This document shows, piece by piece, positions 1 through 6,383 of a stretch of 10,768 nt of DNA. Source of the DNA: Acidobacteriota bacterium (GTDB lineage: Bacteria > Acidobacteriota > Vicinamibacteria > Vicinamibacterales > 2-12-FULL-66-21); the NCBI GenBank assembly GCA_013362195.1, contig JABFWM010000115.1:1-10768 (forward strand). The letters run 5' to 3'. The position numbers and the translations under genes were made by a program. The notes under the pieces are model-generated. The model was not told the origin of the DNA. It searched no databases and saw only the letters and a list, made by a program, of their open reading frames with translations. Numbering within the stretch: the first letter of the stretch is position 1; every line of letters begins with the position of its first letter.

Positions 1-116
1 GTAGACCCGCCCTACCGTCCCGGCGCGTCTGAAGACCCGCCCTACCTTCCGGCGCGTCTGAAGACCCGCCCCACATCTTCCTCATTCTTCATGTAGGCCG
101 GGTCTTCAGACCCGGC
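1..116. repeat. REP-like palindrome cluster: two direct copies and one inverted copy
   Basis: Three imperfect palindromes are visible. Copies at 22-45 and 51-74 are direct, with a 29-nt period; each has a left arm GGCGCGTC, a TGAA loop, a right arm GACCCGCC and a CTAC (or CCAC) tail. The third, at 93-116, is inverted and begins with GTAG followed by a perfect 9-bp stem (GCCGGGTCT, TC, AGACCCGGC). A partial right arm occupies about 4-15 at the window edge. A GTAG foot next to a short stem-loop is the known signature of REP elements moved by RAYT (TnpA-REP) transposases; calling these REPs is inference. The inverted copy lies 13 bp past the ygfZ stop and could act as a transcript-end hairpin. 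There is no T-tract. Confidence 0.7.
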
Positions 117-128
117 GACGACGCGGGG

Positions 129-1106
129 TCACACGAACGGCAGCGCGGTGACGAGGGCGGGGACGCCGGCGATCGTGACGGCGGTACCAGGCGCGACGAA
201 ATCGCGGTGCACGTAGCCGAGCGCGATCGGCTGGCCCAGCGCCGGTGACCGCGTCGCGCTCGTGACCCGGCCAATCTCCTTCCCGTCCGACGCGATCGCC
301 GCACCCGGCGCCGCGTCCGCGCCGCGCAGCGTCAGCCCGACGAGACGCCGCGCCACGCGACCGTGGCCGCGATCGAGCACGCGGACGATCACCTCCTGGC
401 CCACGTAGCAGCCCTTCGTCCGCGAGATCGCGCGATCCTCGATGCCCGCCTCGAGAGGGATCGTGTCCTCCGTCATGTCGACCCCGAAGCGCGGACGGCC
501 CGACTCGATTCGCGCCGCTTCCACGTCCGCATCCTCCGCGCCAACCGCGCCCGCGTTCATCAGCGCCCGTACCAGCGCATCGCGCTGCGCACGATCGACG
601 ATCAGGTCGTAGCCGTCGACGCCGAACTCGTCGCTGCGCACGAGGAGGGCGGACGATCCGTCGAACGTCGCACGCGCGCTGCCATGGAGCGGCAGCTGCG
701 GGACGGCCGCGCCGATCACGTCCGCAACCACCGAAGCCGCGCCGGGGCCGTACACGCCAACCTCCGCCCGCTCGGCCGTGAGGTCGCGCACTTCGACGTC
801 TTCGCTGAACACGAACCGCTCGAGATGCGCCCGCACCGTCGCGGCCACGTGCGGCGCGACGTCGAGCAGCACGGCGTCACCGAGCTCGACGACGCGCATG
901 TCGGCGATCATGCGTCCCTGCGCGTTCAGCAGCGCCGCATAGCAGCCCTCTCCGGGCCCGAGGGCGGCGATGTCGTTCGTCAACAGGCCCTGGAGATAGC
1001 TCCGGCGATCGGCCCCGGTGAGCAGGATCCGCCCTGACGAGGATCGATCGACGATCGCGGCGCCGCGCCGCAGTGCCGCGTAGCCTGTGCTGTTATCCTG
1101 TTCCAA
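129..1106 (-). CDS. ygfZ: YgfZ/GcvT-like folate-binding protein (Fe-S cluster repair/assembly)
   Basis: The 325-residue protein carries the YgfZ signature KGCYVGQE at residues 231-238, with the conserved cysteine at 233, and an N-terminal GcvT-like fold including LLTNDI (41-46). In the family, YgfZ uses tetrahydrofolate in maintaining certain Fe-S enzymes, in the cytoplasm; this role is known from E. coli and inferred here. The length matches the family. The chosen start is a TTG at 1104-1106: it leaves about 8 residues before the conserved YAALRRGAAIVD block and no ATG lies between. No Shine-Dalgarno is seen, but a TACAAT box lies 9 nt upstream. The start shares base 1106 with the ATG of the opposite-strand hydrolase. 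The 3' end runs into the REP-like palindromes. The main uncertainty is the start codon. Confidence 0.9.
   Translation of the reverse strand: MEQDNSTGYAALRRGAAIVDRSSSGRILLTGADRRSYLQGLLTNDIAALGPGEGCYAALLNAQGRMIADMRVVELGDAVLLDVAPHVAATVRAHLERFVFSEDVEVRDLTAERAEVGVYGPGAASVVADVIGAAVPQLPLHGSARATFDGSSALLVRSDEFGVDGYDLIVDRAQRDALVRALMNAGAVGAEDADVEAARIESGRPRFGVDMTEDTIPLEAGIEDRAISRTKGCYVGQEVIVRVLDRGHGRVARRLVGLTLRGADAAPGAAIASDGKEIGRVTSATRSPALGQPIALGYVHRDFVAPGTAVTIAGVPALVTALPFV
1094..1099 (+). promoter_or_regulatory. -10 box TATCCT for the secreted hydrolase
   Basis: TATCCT lies 6 nt before the ATG at 1106 and is preceded by TGT, an extended -10 pattern (TGn). No recognisable -35 or Shine-Dalgarno is seen. 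The spacing would place the transcript start at or next to the ATG, giving a leaderless message. It sits inside the first codons of ygfZ. Confidence 0.5.
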
Positions 1107-2761
1107 TGCGATTTCATTGTACCGCCGTCCTGGTGGTGCTTCTGCTGGCGGCGGCCGCGCACGCGCAGGCGCCGGCTGCGTCCGAACCCGCCACTGGCGA
1201 TGCGGAATTCACGATCGCGTGGGGCGGCCGGCCGATCGGCACGCAACGCGTCTCGCTGGCGCGCTCCGCCTCGGGCTGGATCATCACCTCGACGGGATCG
1301 CTCGGCTCACCCGTTGATCTCAGGATCGGCCGGTTCGAGCTGAAATACGCCGCCGACTGGCAGCCGCTGGAGCTCAAGATCGAAGCCACCGTCCGCAACT
1401 CGCCGATCGTCCTCTCTTCGTCGTTCGCGATGACGACGGCGATCAACGAGATTACGCAGAACGGAGTCACGAGCGCGAAGAACGATCAGATCAGCGCGCG
1501 CACCGTGGTGCTGCCCAACAACTACTTCGCCGGCTACGAAGCGCTCGCCGCACGCCTCGCGGCCACGCCGGTCGGCGGCGAGATCCCGGCCTACATCGCG
1601 CCGCAGGCCGAAATCAAGGTCCGCGTCCGGGCGATCACGCCGCAGACCCTGAACGGACCCGGCGGCACCATTCCGGTGCGCCGCTTCGACGTGGTGTTTG
1701 CCAACCCCAACGTTCCGCTCGAGGCCTCGATCATGATCGACGATCGGCAGCGCCTCGTGCGTGTCGATATTCCGACCTCCGGACTGCAGGTGGTCCGTGA
1801 AGATGCAGCGAGCGTCGCCGTGCGATCGGAAAGCGTCCGCAATCCGACCGACGCGCCCGTCAGCATTCCGGCGAACGGGTTCAACCTGGCCGGCACGGTC
1901 ACGACCCCGCCGGCCGTTGCCGGGCGCCTGCGGTATCCAGGCATCGTGCTGATCGCGGGATCCGGGCCGGCGGATCGCGACGAAACCGTCGCCGGCATTC
2001 CCATCTTCGCGCAGCTCGCGCGGCAGCTCGCCGACAGCGGCCACGTCGTCGTGCGCTACGACAAGCGCGGCGTCGGCCAGAGCGGCGGGCGCACGGAAAC
2101 CGCGACCCTCGCCGACTACGCCGACGATGCGATCGCGGTGGTGAAGTGGCTCGAGAAGCGGAAGGACGTCGACCGCAAGCGGCTGATCGTCGTCGGACAC
2201 AGCGAGGGCGCGGCCGTCGCGCTGCTCGCGGCAGCGAAGCAGAAGGCGATCGACGGCGTCGTGTCGATTGCCGGTCCGGGGACCACCGGCGCGGAGCTGA
2301 TCCTCGAGCAGCAGCGTCACGTGCTCGATCGGCTGTCCCTCTCCCCCGAGGAGAAGCAGGCGAAGATCGAGCTGCAGAAGAAGATTCAGGACGCCGTGAT
2401 CGCCGGCAAGGGCCTCGACGACGTGCCGCCGGACCTGCGCCGGCAGGCCGACACGCCGTGGTTCCGCAGTCTGCTCTCGTACGATCCCGCGCAGGCGATC
2501 CGCAAGGTGCGGCAGCCGCTCCTCATCGTGCAGGGCGATCTCGACACCCAGGTGCCGCCGGCGCATGCCGACCGTCTCGCCCAAGCCGCGCGCGCGCGCA
2601 AGAAGCCGTCGCCGGTCGAGGTCGTGCACATTCCCGGCGTCAACCACCTGCTGGCCGCGGCCAGGACCGGCGAGGTGGCGGAGTACCCGCAGCTCGCCGA
2701 GCGGACGATCACGCCGCGCGCCGCCGAAGCGATCAGCGCGTGGATCAAGAAGACGCCGTGA
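1106..2761 (+). CDS. Secreted alpha/beta hydrolase with an extra N-terminal domain
   Basis: The 551-residue protein starts with a signal peptide: a hydrophobic run ending LLLAAAAHAQA, with a likely signal-peptidase I cut near residue 22. Residues about 30-250 form a beta-rich region of a type seen before exported hydrolases (it resembles DUF3108/DUF6134-style barrels; tentative). Residues about 255-550 are an alpha/beta hydrolase: GSGPADRDE, RYDKRGVGQSGG, nucleophile elbow GHSEG at 364-368 (Ser366), acid near GDLDTQVPP (Asp480), and His514 in NHLL. A complete triad argues for an active esterase or peptidase-like enzyme outside the cytoplasmic membrane; the substrate is unknown. The start at 1106 was chosen over an in-frame GTG at 1073 because it gives a clean signal peptide and has a -10 box 6 nt upstream. 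It is followed by pntAA after a 36-bp gap. Confidence 0.88.
   Translation: MRFHCTAVLVVLLLAAAAHAQAPAASEPATGDAEFTIAWGGRPIGTQRVSLARSASGWIITSTGSLGSPVDLRIGRFELKYAADWQPLELKIEATVRNSPIVLSSSFAMTTAINEITQNGVTSAKNDQISARTVVLPNNYFAGYEALAARLAATPVGGEIPAYIAPQAEIKVRVRAITPQTLNGPGGTIPVRRFDVVFANPNVPLEASIMIDDRQRLVRVDIPTSGLQVVREDAASVAVRSESVRNPTDAPVSIPANGFNLAGTVTTPPAVAGRLRYPGIVLIAGSGPADRDETVAGIPIFAQLARQLADSGHVVVRYDKRGVGQSGGRTETATLADYADDAIAVVKWLEKRKDVDRKRLIVVGHSEGAAVALLAAAKQKAIDGVVSIAGPGTTGAELILEQQRHVLDRLSLSPEEKQAKIELQKKIQDAVIAGKGLDDVPPDLRRQADTPWFRSLLSYDPAQAIRKVRQPLLIVQGDLDTQVPPAHADRLAQAARARKKPSPVEVVHIPGVNHLLAAARTGEVAEYPQLAERTITPRAAEAISAWIKKTP
1116..1121 (-). promoter_or_regulatory. -10 box TACAAT for ygfZ
   Basis: Read on the minus strand, TACAAT (5/6 match to TATAAT) lies 9 nt before the TTG start of ygfZ. 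It falls within the signal-peptide codons of the oppositely oriented hydrolase gene, facing that gene's own -10 box at 1094-1099. Confidence 0.45.
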
Positions 2762-2784
2762 TGCACGCACACGCCGCCATCGGC

Positions 2785-2790
2785 TACACT
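2785..2790 (+). promoter_or_regulatory. -10 box TACACT for pntAA
   Basis: TACACT lies 7 nt before the pntAA ATG at 2798, inside the 36-bp gap after the hydrolase stop. There is no Shine-Dalgarno in the gap, so pntAA could be transcribed from here as a leaderless message, independently of the hydrolase. Confidence 0.45.
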
Positions 2791-2797
2791 GCCTGAC

Positions 2798-3958
2798 ATG
2801 AAGCTGGGCGTGCCGCGCGAGACATGGCCGGGCGAAACCCGGGTGGCGCTCATTCCGTCGTCGATCGCGCCGCTGCGGAAGGCCGGACTCGAGATCCTCG
2901 TCGAGGAGAACGCGGGCGCCGCCGCCGGCTTCACCGACGCGGCGTTCCGCGACGCGGGCGCCGAGATCGCGCCGCGCGCCAGCGTCTTCTCGTCTGCCGA
3001 CATCCTGCTGCAGGTGCGCGCCGTGCCGGCGGACCTGTCGCTGCTGCGCCGCGGACAGGCCGTGATTGGCTTCGCGGATCCACTCGGATCGCCGGAGGCG
3101 ATCGCCGACATCGCGCGCACGGGCGCGAGCGCGTTCTCGATGGAGCTGATGCCGCGCATCACGCGCGCGCAGAGCATGGACGCGCTGTCGTCGATGGCGA
3201 CGATCGCCGGCTACAAGGGCGTGCTGCTCGCCGCGGATCATCTGCCGCGCATGTTCCCGATGTTGATGACCGCGGCGGGCACGCTGACGGCCGCGCGCGT
3301 GTTCGTGGTCGGCGCCGGCGTCGCCGGCCTCCAGGCGATCGCGACGTCGCGCCGCCTCGGCGCGCGCGTCGAGGCCTACGACGTGCGGCCGGCCGTCAAG
3401 GAACAGGTGCAGAGCCTCGGCGGACGGTTCGTCGAGATGTCGCTCGAGACGGCCGACGCGGAGGACAAGGGCGGCTACGCGAAGGCCCAGGACGAATCCT
3501 TCTATCGCCGCCAGCGCGAGATGATGCTGCGCGTCGTCGCCGGCAACGACGTGGTGATCACGACCGCGCTGATTCCCGGCAGGAAGGCGCCGACCCTGGT
3601 GACGCGGGAGATGGTGGAGGCGATGGCGCCCGGATCGGTCGTCGTCGATCTGGCGGCGGAGCGCGGCGGCAACTGCGAGCTGACGCAGCCCGACAGGCTC
3701 GTGGTGCACAACGGCGTCTCGATCATCGGTCCGTCGAATCCGCCCGCCCTCGTCCCGAACCACGCCAGCCAGATGTACGCGAAGAACATCACGACGTTCC
3801 TCAACCATCTGCTCGGGAAGGACGGCGCGAAGAAGGATGCCCTCGACCTCGATGTGTCGGATGAAATCACGCGAGACACGCTGCTCACCCGCGGCGGCGA
3901 GGTCGTGCACGCGCGGGTCAGGGATCTGCTGACCAATGTGGGTGCTCAGAACCGCTGA
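2798..3958 (+). CDS. pntAA: NAD(P) transhydrogenase alpha subunit part 1 (PntAA, NAD-binding domain I)
   Basis: The 386-residue protein is the soluble NAD(H)-binding domain I of proton-translocating transhydrogenase, which exchanges hydride between NADH and NADP+ when joined to the membrane domain II (PntAB) and the NADP domain III (PntB). Visible signatures are the N-terminal GVPRETWPGETRVAL, the mobile NAD-contact loop RITRAQSMD (120-128), the Rossmann motif GAGVAG (172-177), EAYDVRPAVKEQVQSLGG (192-209), and EDKGGYAKAQDESFYRRQRE (222-241). These distinguish it from alanine dehydrogenase, the nearest relative. The length is typical of split PntAA. Oddly, no pntAB or pntB follows; the next gene, overlapping by 23 nt, encodes an FHA protein. 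The partner subunits must lie elsewhere or be missing. Confidence 0.93.
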   Translation: MKLGVPRETWPGETRVALIPSSIAPLRKAGLEILVEENAGAAAGFTDAAFRDAGAEIAPRASVFSSADILLQVRAVPADLSLLRRGQAVIGFADPLGSPEAIADIARTGASAFSMELMPRITRAQSMDALSSMATIAGYKGVLLAADHLPRMFPMLMTAAGTLTAARVFVVGAGVAGLQAIATSRRLGARVEAYDVRPAVKEQVQSLGGRFVEMSLETADAEDKGGYAKAQDESFYRRQREMMLRVVAGNDVVITTALIPGRKAPTLVTREMVEAMAPGSVVVDLAAERGGNCELTQPDRLVVHNGVSIIGPSNPPALVPNHASQMYAKNITTFLNHLLGKDGAKKDALDLDVSDEITRDTLLTRGGEVVHARVRDLLTNVGAQNR

Positions 3959-4244
3959 CCCGGCCGGCCTTCCGTTCACGTTCCGCATCCTGCCGGGCAA
4001 CACCAAAACGATCGGCCGCGCGCCCCGCGCCGACTTCATCGTCGACGCGCCGCTCGTCTCGCGGGTCCACTGCCGCCTGAGCGCCGGGGCCGCGGAGCTC
4101 GAGGTCGTCGATCTCGAGAGTACCAACGGCACCTACGTGAACGGGGAACGCGTCGCGCGCGCGATCCTCAGGCGCGGCGATCGCCTCGGCATCGGGCGCG
4201 TCGAGCTCACCATTTCCGACGCGACCGATCAGCCCGACCGTTAG
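3936..4244 (+). CDS. Stand-alone FHA domain protein
   Basis: The 102-residue protein is essentially one forkhead-associated domain, which binds phosphothreonine peptides in the cytoplasm. Hallmarks are GR at 27-28, SRVH at 42-45 and NGTYVNG at 64-70, the classic pThr-binding loops, all intact, so ligand binding is likely. No kinase, DNA-binding or membrane segment is fused to it. The ATG at 3936 overlaps the pntAA coding end by 23 nt, implying co-transcription; a weak AGGGA at 3920-3924 lies 11 nt upstream. An in-frame GTG at 3942 is an alternative start. Its phospho-partner cannot be read from the sequence. The only kinase-like gene in the window (7772-8758) lacks key catalytic residues. Confidence 0.88.
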   Translation: MWVLRTADPAGLPFTFRILPGNTKTIGRAPRADFIVDAPLVSRVHCRLSAGAAELEVVDLESTNGTYVNGERVARAILRRGDRLGIGRVELTISDATDQPDR

Positions 4245-4287
4245 CCTCACGGCCGCAACTTTGCTCCTGTCTCTGCTGGAGGAAACA

Positions 4288-4294
4288 GAGGAGG
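4288..4294 (+). promoter_or_regulatory. Strong Shine-Dalgarno GAGGAGG that fixes a GTG start
   Basis: GAGGAGG lies 5 nt before the GTG at 4300. It overrules an in-frame TTG at 4261. It is the clearest ribosome binding site in the window and contrasts with most other genes here, which lack one. Confidence 0.75.
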
Positions 4295-4299
4295 CTCAT

Positions 4300-4848
4300 G
4301 TGAAGGCATTGTTGCGAGTGATTCCGATCCTGGCGCTCGTCGGCGGCGGCCCACTTTTTACGGCGTGTGAATCGAAAAGCAACACGCCGGACTACGAGGC
4401 GCGGGTCAAAGACCGCCTCAAGGACGCGAAGCTCGACGACGTCAACGCGAACTGGAACAAGGATGAGAAGGCGCTGCATCTGTCCGGCAACGTGAAGGCC
4501 CCGGATGAGAAGCAGCGCGCCGAAGTGCTGGCCAACGAGGTCGTCGGCACGAGCGGACGCGTGGTCAACGAAGTAAAGGTGGAGGACGTCGACACCAGCG
4601 AGGTCGACAATCAGATCGAAAAGCGGCTCGACAAGGCGTTCAAAGAAGACGACCAATGGAAGCGCGACACCGACGACCTCTCCTTCAAGTCGAAGGCGAG
4701 CGTGGTGACGATCACCGGCAGCGCATCGTCCCAGGAGATCAAGGATCGCGTGACCACGAAGGCGCGCTCGATTGAAGGCGTGAAGGACGTGGTGAACGAT
4801 CTCGAGATCAAGGGGAACGGAAAGCAGGGCGCCGCCAAGCGCGATTAG
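4300..4848 (+). CDS. BON-domain lipoprotein with two BON domains
   Basis: The 182-residue product (GTG start) has a short basic N-terminus, a hydrophobic stretch and a lipobox-like LFTAC with Cys23, so it is probably a lipoprotein; Phe at -3 is not ideal for signal peptidase II. Two BON domains follow, at about 31-95 and 103-172, each with the pattern of an amphipathic helix, a V-x-L/I-x-G strand (LHLSGNV, VTITGSA) and a second helix ending in a V-x-V strand. BON domains of the OsmY/Kbp type are linked to envelope stress and to phospholipid or K+ binding; the exact ligand here is unknown. It lies 55 bp after the FHA gene. Its stop faces that of the next gene with only 5 bp between, leaving no room for a separate terminator. 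Confidence 0.85.
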   Translation: MKALLRVIPILALVGGGPLFTACESKSNTPDYEARVKDRLKDAKLDDVNANWNKDEKALHLSGNVKAPDEKQRAEVLANEVVGTSGRVVNEVKVEDVDTSEVDNQIEKRLDKAFKEDDQWKRDTDDLSFKSKASVVTITGSASSQEIKDRVTTKARSIEGVKDVVNDLEIKGNGKQGAAKRD

Positions 4849-4853
4849 CCCCG

Positions 4854-5492
4854 CTACTGCAGGAACGGGTTCGTCCGTTTCTCCCGTCCGATCGTCGTCG
4901 CCTCGCCATGACCGGAGTAGACGACGGTCGGATCGGGAAACGCGAAGAGCACCCCGCGGATCGACTGGAGCAGCGTGTCGAGGCTGCCGCCCGGCAGATC
5001 GGTGCGGCCGATCGATCCCGCAAACAGCGTGTCGCCGACGAAGAGCGTCGGCGAGGGCTCCCCTTCCCGATTCACCGCCAGGCACACACCGCCGGGGCAG
5101 TGGCCCGGCGTGTGGTGCACGTGCACCTCGTACTGCCCGAAGCGGATCGGGCCGACGCCCTCGTAAAACCTGTCGACCTTGGGCTGCGGCGCGACCCGTA
5201 ATCCGAACATCTGCCCCTGCTGCACGACGCCCTCGTAGAGGAAATGATCGTCGCGGTGCAGCCACACGGGCGCGCCAAGCGCTTCCTTCGCCCGCGCGAC
5301 GCCGGTCACGTGATCGAGGTGGGCGTGGGTGAGGAGGATGTGCTTGATCGAGAGCTCGTGGTGCGCGACCGCATCCAGGAGTTCGTCCACCTCGTCACCC
5401 GGATCGATGACGACGCCTGCCTTCGTCGCTTCGCAGCCGAGCACGAACCCGTTCTTGTAGAACGGCTCGACCGCGCGTTGCTCGAGGATCAT
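4854..5492 (-). CDS. MBL-fold metallo-hydrolase, GloC (YcbL)-type glyoxalase II-like
   Basis: The 212-residue protein has the full metallo-beta-lactamase metal ligand set: THAHLDH (55-61), TPGHCPGG with His131, VGDTLFAGSIGRTDLPGG with Asp154, and SGHG with His195. The C-terminus IGREKRTNPFLQ closely resembles that of E. coli GloC/YcbL, as does the length of about 215 residues. The expected activity is hydrolysis of thioesters such as S-lactoylglutathione-like substrates in methylglyoxal detoxification, in the cytoplasm. Which thiol is used here is unknown, since glutathione may not be made by this organism. The ATG at 5490-5492 has no Shine-Dalgarno, but a TATGCT box sits 6 nt upstream. The gene converges on the BON gene. 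Confidence 0.9.
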   Translation of the reverse strand: MILEQRAVEPFYKNGFVLGCEATKAGVVIDPGDEVDELLDAVAHHELSIKHILLTHAHLDHVTGVARAKEALGAPVWLHRDDHFLYEGVVQQGQMFGLRVAPQPKVDRFYEGVGPIRFGQYEVHVHHTPGHCPGGVCLAVNREGEPSPTLFVGDTLFAGSIGRTDLPGGSLDTLLQSIRGVLFAFPDPTVVYSGHGEATTIGREKRTNPFLQ

Positions 5493-5498
5493 CAGCCA

Positions 5499-5504
5499 AG
5501 CATA
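5499..5504 (-). promoter_or_regulatory. -10 box TATGCT for the GloC-like gene
   Basis: On the minus strand TATGCT is 6 nt before the ATG of the metallo-hydrolase gene. The REP-like palindrome at 5508-5529 begins 3 bp upstream, so any -35 element would have to lie within that palindrome's arm. Confidence 0.45.
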
Positions 5505-5507
5505 TGT

Positions 5508-5594
5508 GCTTCCGCCTGAAGGCGAAAGCTACGACCCTCCACTGACGGTCGCGCGCCTCCGTCCTTCGTGTAGCTTCCGCCTTCAGGCGGAAGC
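5508..5594. repeat. Inverted pair of REP-like palindromes (REPIN-like)
   Basis: Two palindromes of the same type lie in opposite orientation in the gap between two divergent genes. The first (5508-5529, then TAC) has arms GCTTCCGCCT and AGGCGAAAGC around GA, with one mismatch. The second (5573-5594, preceded by GTA) is perfect: GCTTCCGCCT, TC, AGGCGGAAGC. About 40 nt separate them and the GTAG-type feet face inward, as in the cluster at 51-116. The stem sequence differs from that cluster but the TGAA centre and CTAC/GTAG foot are shared. The rest of the 5493-5635 gap shows no gene. Confidence 0.7.
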
Positions 5595-5635
5595 GCACGT
5601 GAGCCGCGGAGCGTTCATCCTGCGCCTTACCGGGC

Positions 5636-6307
5636 ATGATGGTGCATCCCACGTGTCAACCCGTCCGCCTGCACACGAGCGTGCTCGCGGCGGCGGAAAA
5701 ACGCCTGCTCGTCCGCCTCGCGGCCGCCCTGCCGCGCTGGATCAACTCGGATCACCTGACGACGGCCGCGGCGCTGGCGATGCTTGGCGTCGGCGCGTGC
5801 TTCTGGATCGGCGGCGCGGCGCTGCCGTTCGTCATCGTGCTCCTCGCCGTGAACTGGTTCGGCGACAGCCTCGACGGCACGCTGGCGCGCGTGCGGCGCC
5901 GCGAGCGGCCGCGTTATGGCTACTACGTCGATCACGTGCTCGATGCGGTCGGCTTCGCGGCGCTCATGGGCGGCCTGGCGCTCGGCGGCCACGCGTCGCC
6001 GCTGGCGGCGCTCGGCTTTCTCTGCACGTATTTCCTGCTGCTCGTCGAAGTCGCGCTCGCGGCACAGGCGCGCGGCACGTTCCGGCTCGCGTTCTGGCGC
6101 GTCGGTCCCACGGAGCTGCGCATCCTGCTTGCGGCCGCCGTGCTGCAGGTGATGCGCTCGGAGACGGTCACGATGCTGGGACGCACCTGGCTGCTCTTCG
6201 ACGTGGGGCTTACCGCGGGGACCGCCGCGCTGACGCTGACGTTCCTCGTGTCGGCCGTTCGGAACGGTGCGGCGCTCTATCGCGAAGAGACGTTCCCGCG
6301 CGGGTGA
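5636..6307 (+). CDS. CDP-alcohol phosphatidyltransferase family integral membrane protein
   Basis: The 223-residue protein carries the CDP-alcohol phosphotransferase motif in residues 77-103: D77, D80, G81, A84, R85, G95, D99 and D103, with the DGxxAR segment reading DGTLAR. This metal-binding site transfers a phosphatidyl or phospho-alcohol group from a CDP-linked donor, in phospholipid head-group synthesis at the inner face of the membrane. About six hydrophobic segments are visible, roughly at 42-62, 62-77, 104-120, 123-143, 160-175 and 185-207. The acceptor alcohol cannot be told from sequence alone. Starts ATG 5636 and ATG 5639 are both possible, and neither has a clear Shine-Dalgarno. 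It is divergent from the GloC-like gene and convergent with the threonine dehydratase gene. Confidence 0.88.
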   Translation: MMVHPTCQPVRLHTSVLAAAEKRLLVRLAAALPRWINSDHLTTAAALAMLGVGACFWIGGAALPFVIVLLAVNWFGDSLDGTLARVRRRERPRYGYYVDHVLDAVGFAALMGGLALGGHASPLAALGFLCTYFLLLVEVALAAQARGTFRLAFWRVGPTELRILLAAAVLQVMRSETVTMLGRTWLLFDVGLTAGTAALTLTFLVSAVRNGAALYREETFPRG

Positions 6308-6319
6308 TTGGATCGGTGT

Positions 6320-6345
6320 GACAGCCACCTGTCGCCGCGTGCGGC
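6320..6345. terminator. Possible small hairpins between convergent genes
   Basis: The 76-bp gap between two convergent stops holds two short inverted repeats, GACAG/CTGTC (6320-6333, 4-nt loop) and GCCG/CGGC (6334-6345, 4-nt loop). They are short and no T-tract follows, so a role as bidirectional terminator is only a suggestion. Confidence 0.25.
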
Positions 6346-6383
6346 TCACCAGGAAGTTCATGAAGACGTCGGTGACTGCGGCG

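Noticed and set aside
1..116. CRISPR array
   Set aside because: The repeats are directly abutting palindromes with a 29-nt period and no unique spacers, and no cas genes are present.
1307..4132. Very long open frame (941 codons) on the minus strand
   Set aside because: It runs antisense to three convincing plus-strand genes, is arginine- and histidine-rich, and shows no domain motif. This is the usual shadow of high-GC codon usage.
4261..4299. TTG start for the BON protein
   Set aside because: It would place acidic residues before the signal sequence. The GTG at 4300 has GAGGAGG at the right distance and gives a proper lipoprotein N-terminus.
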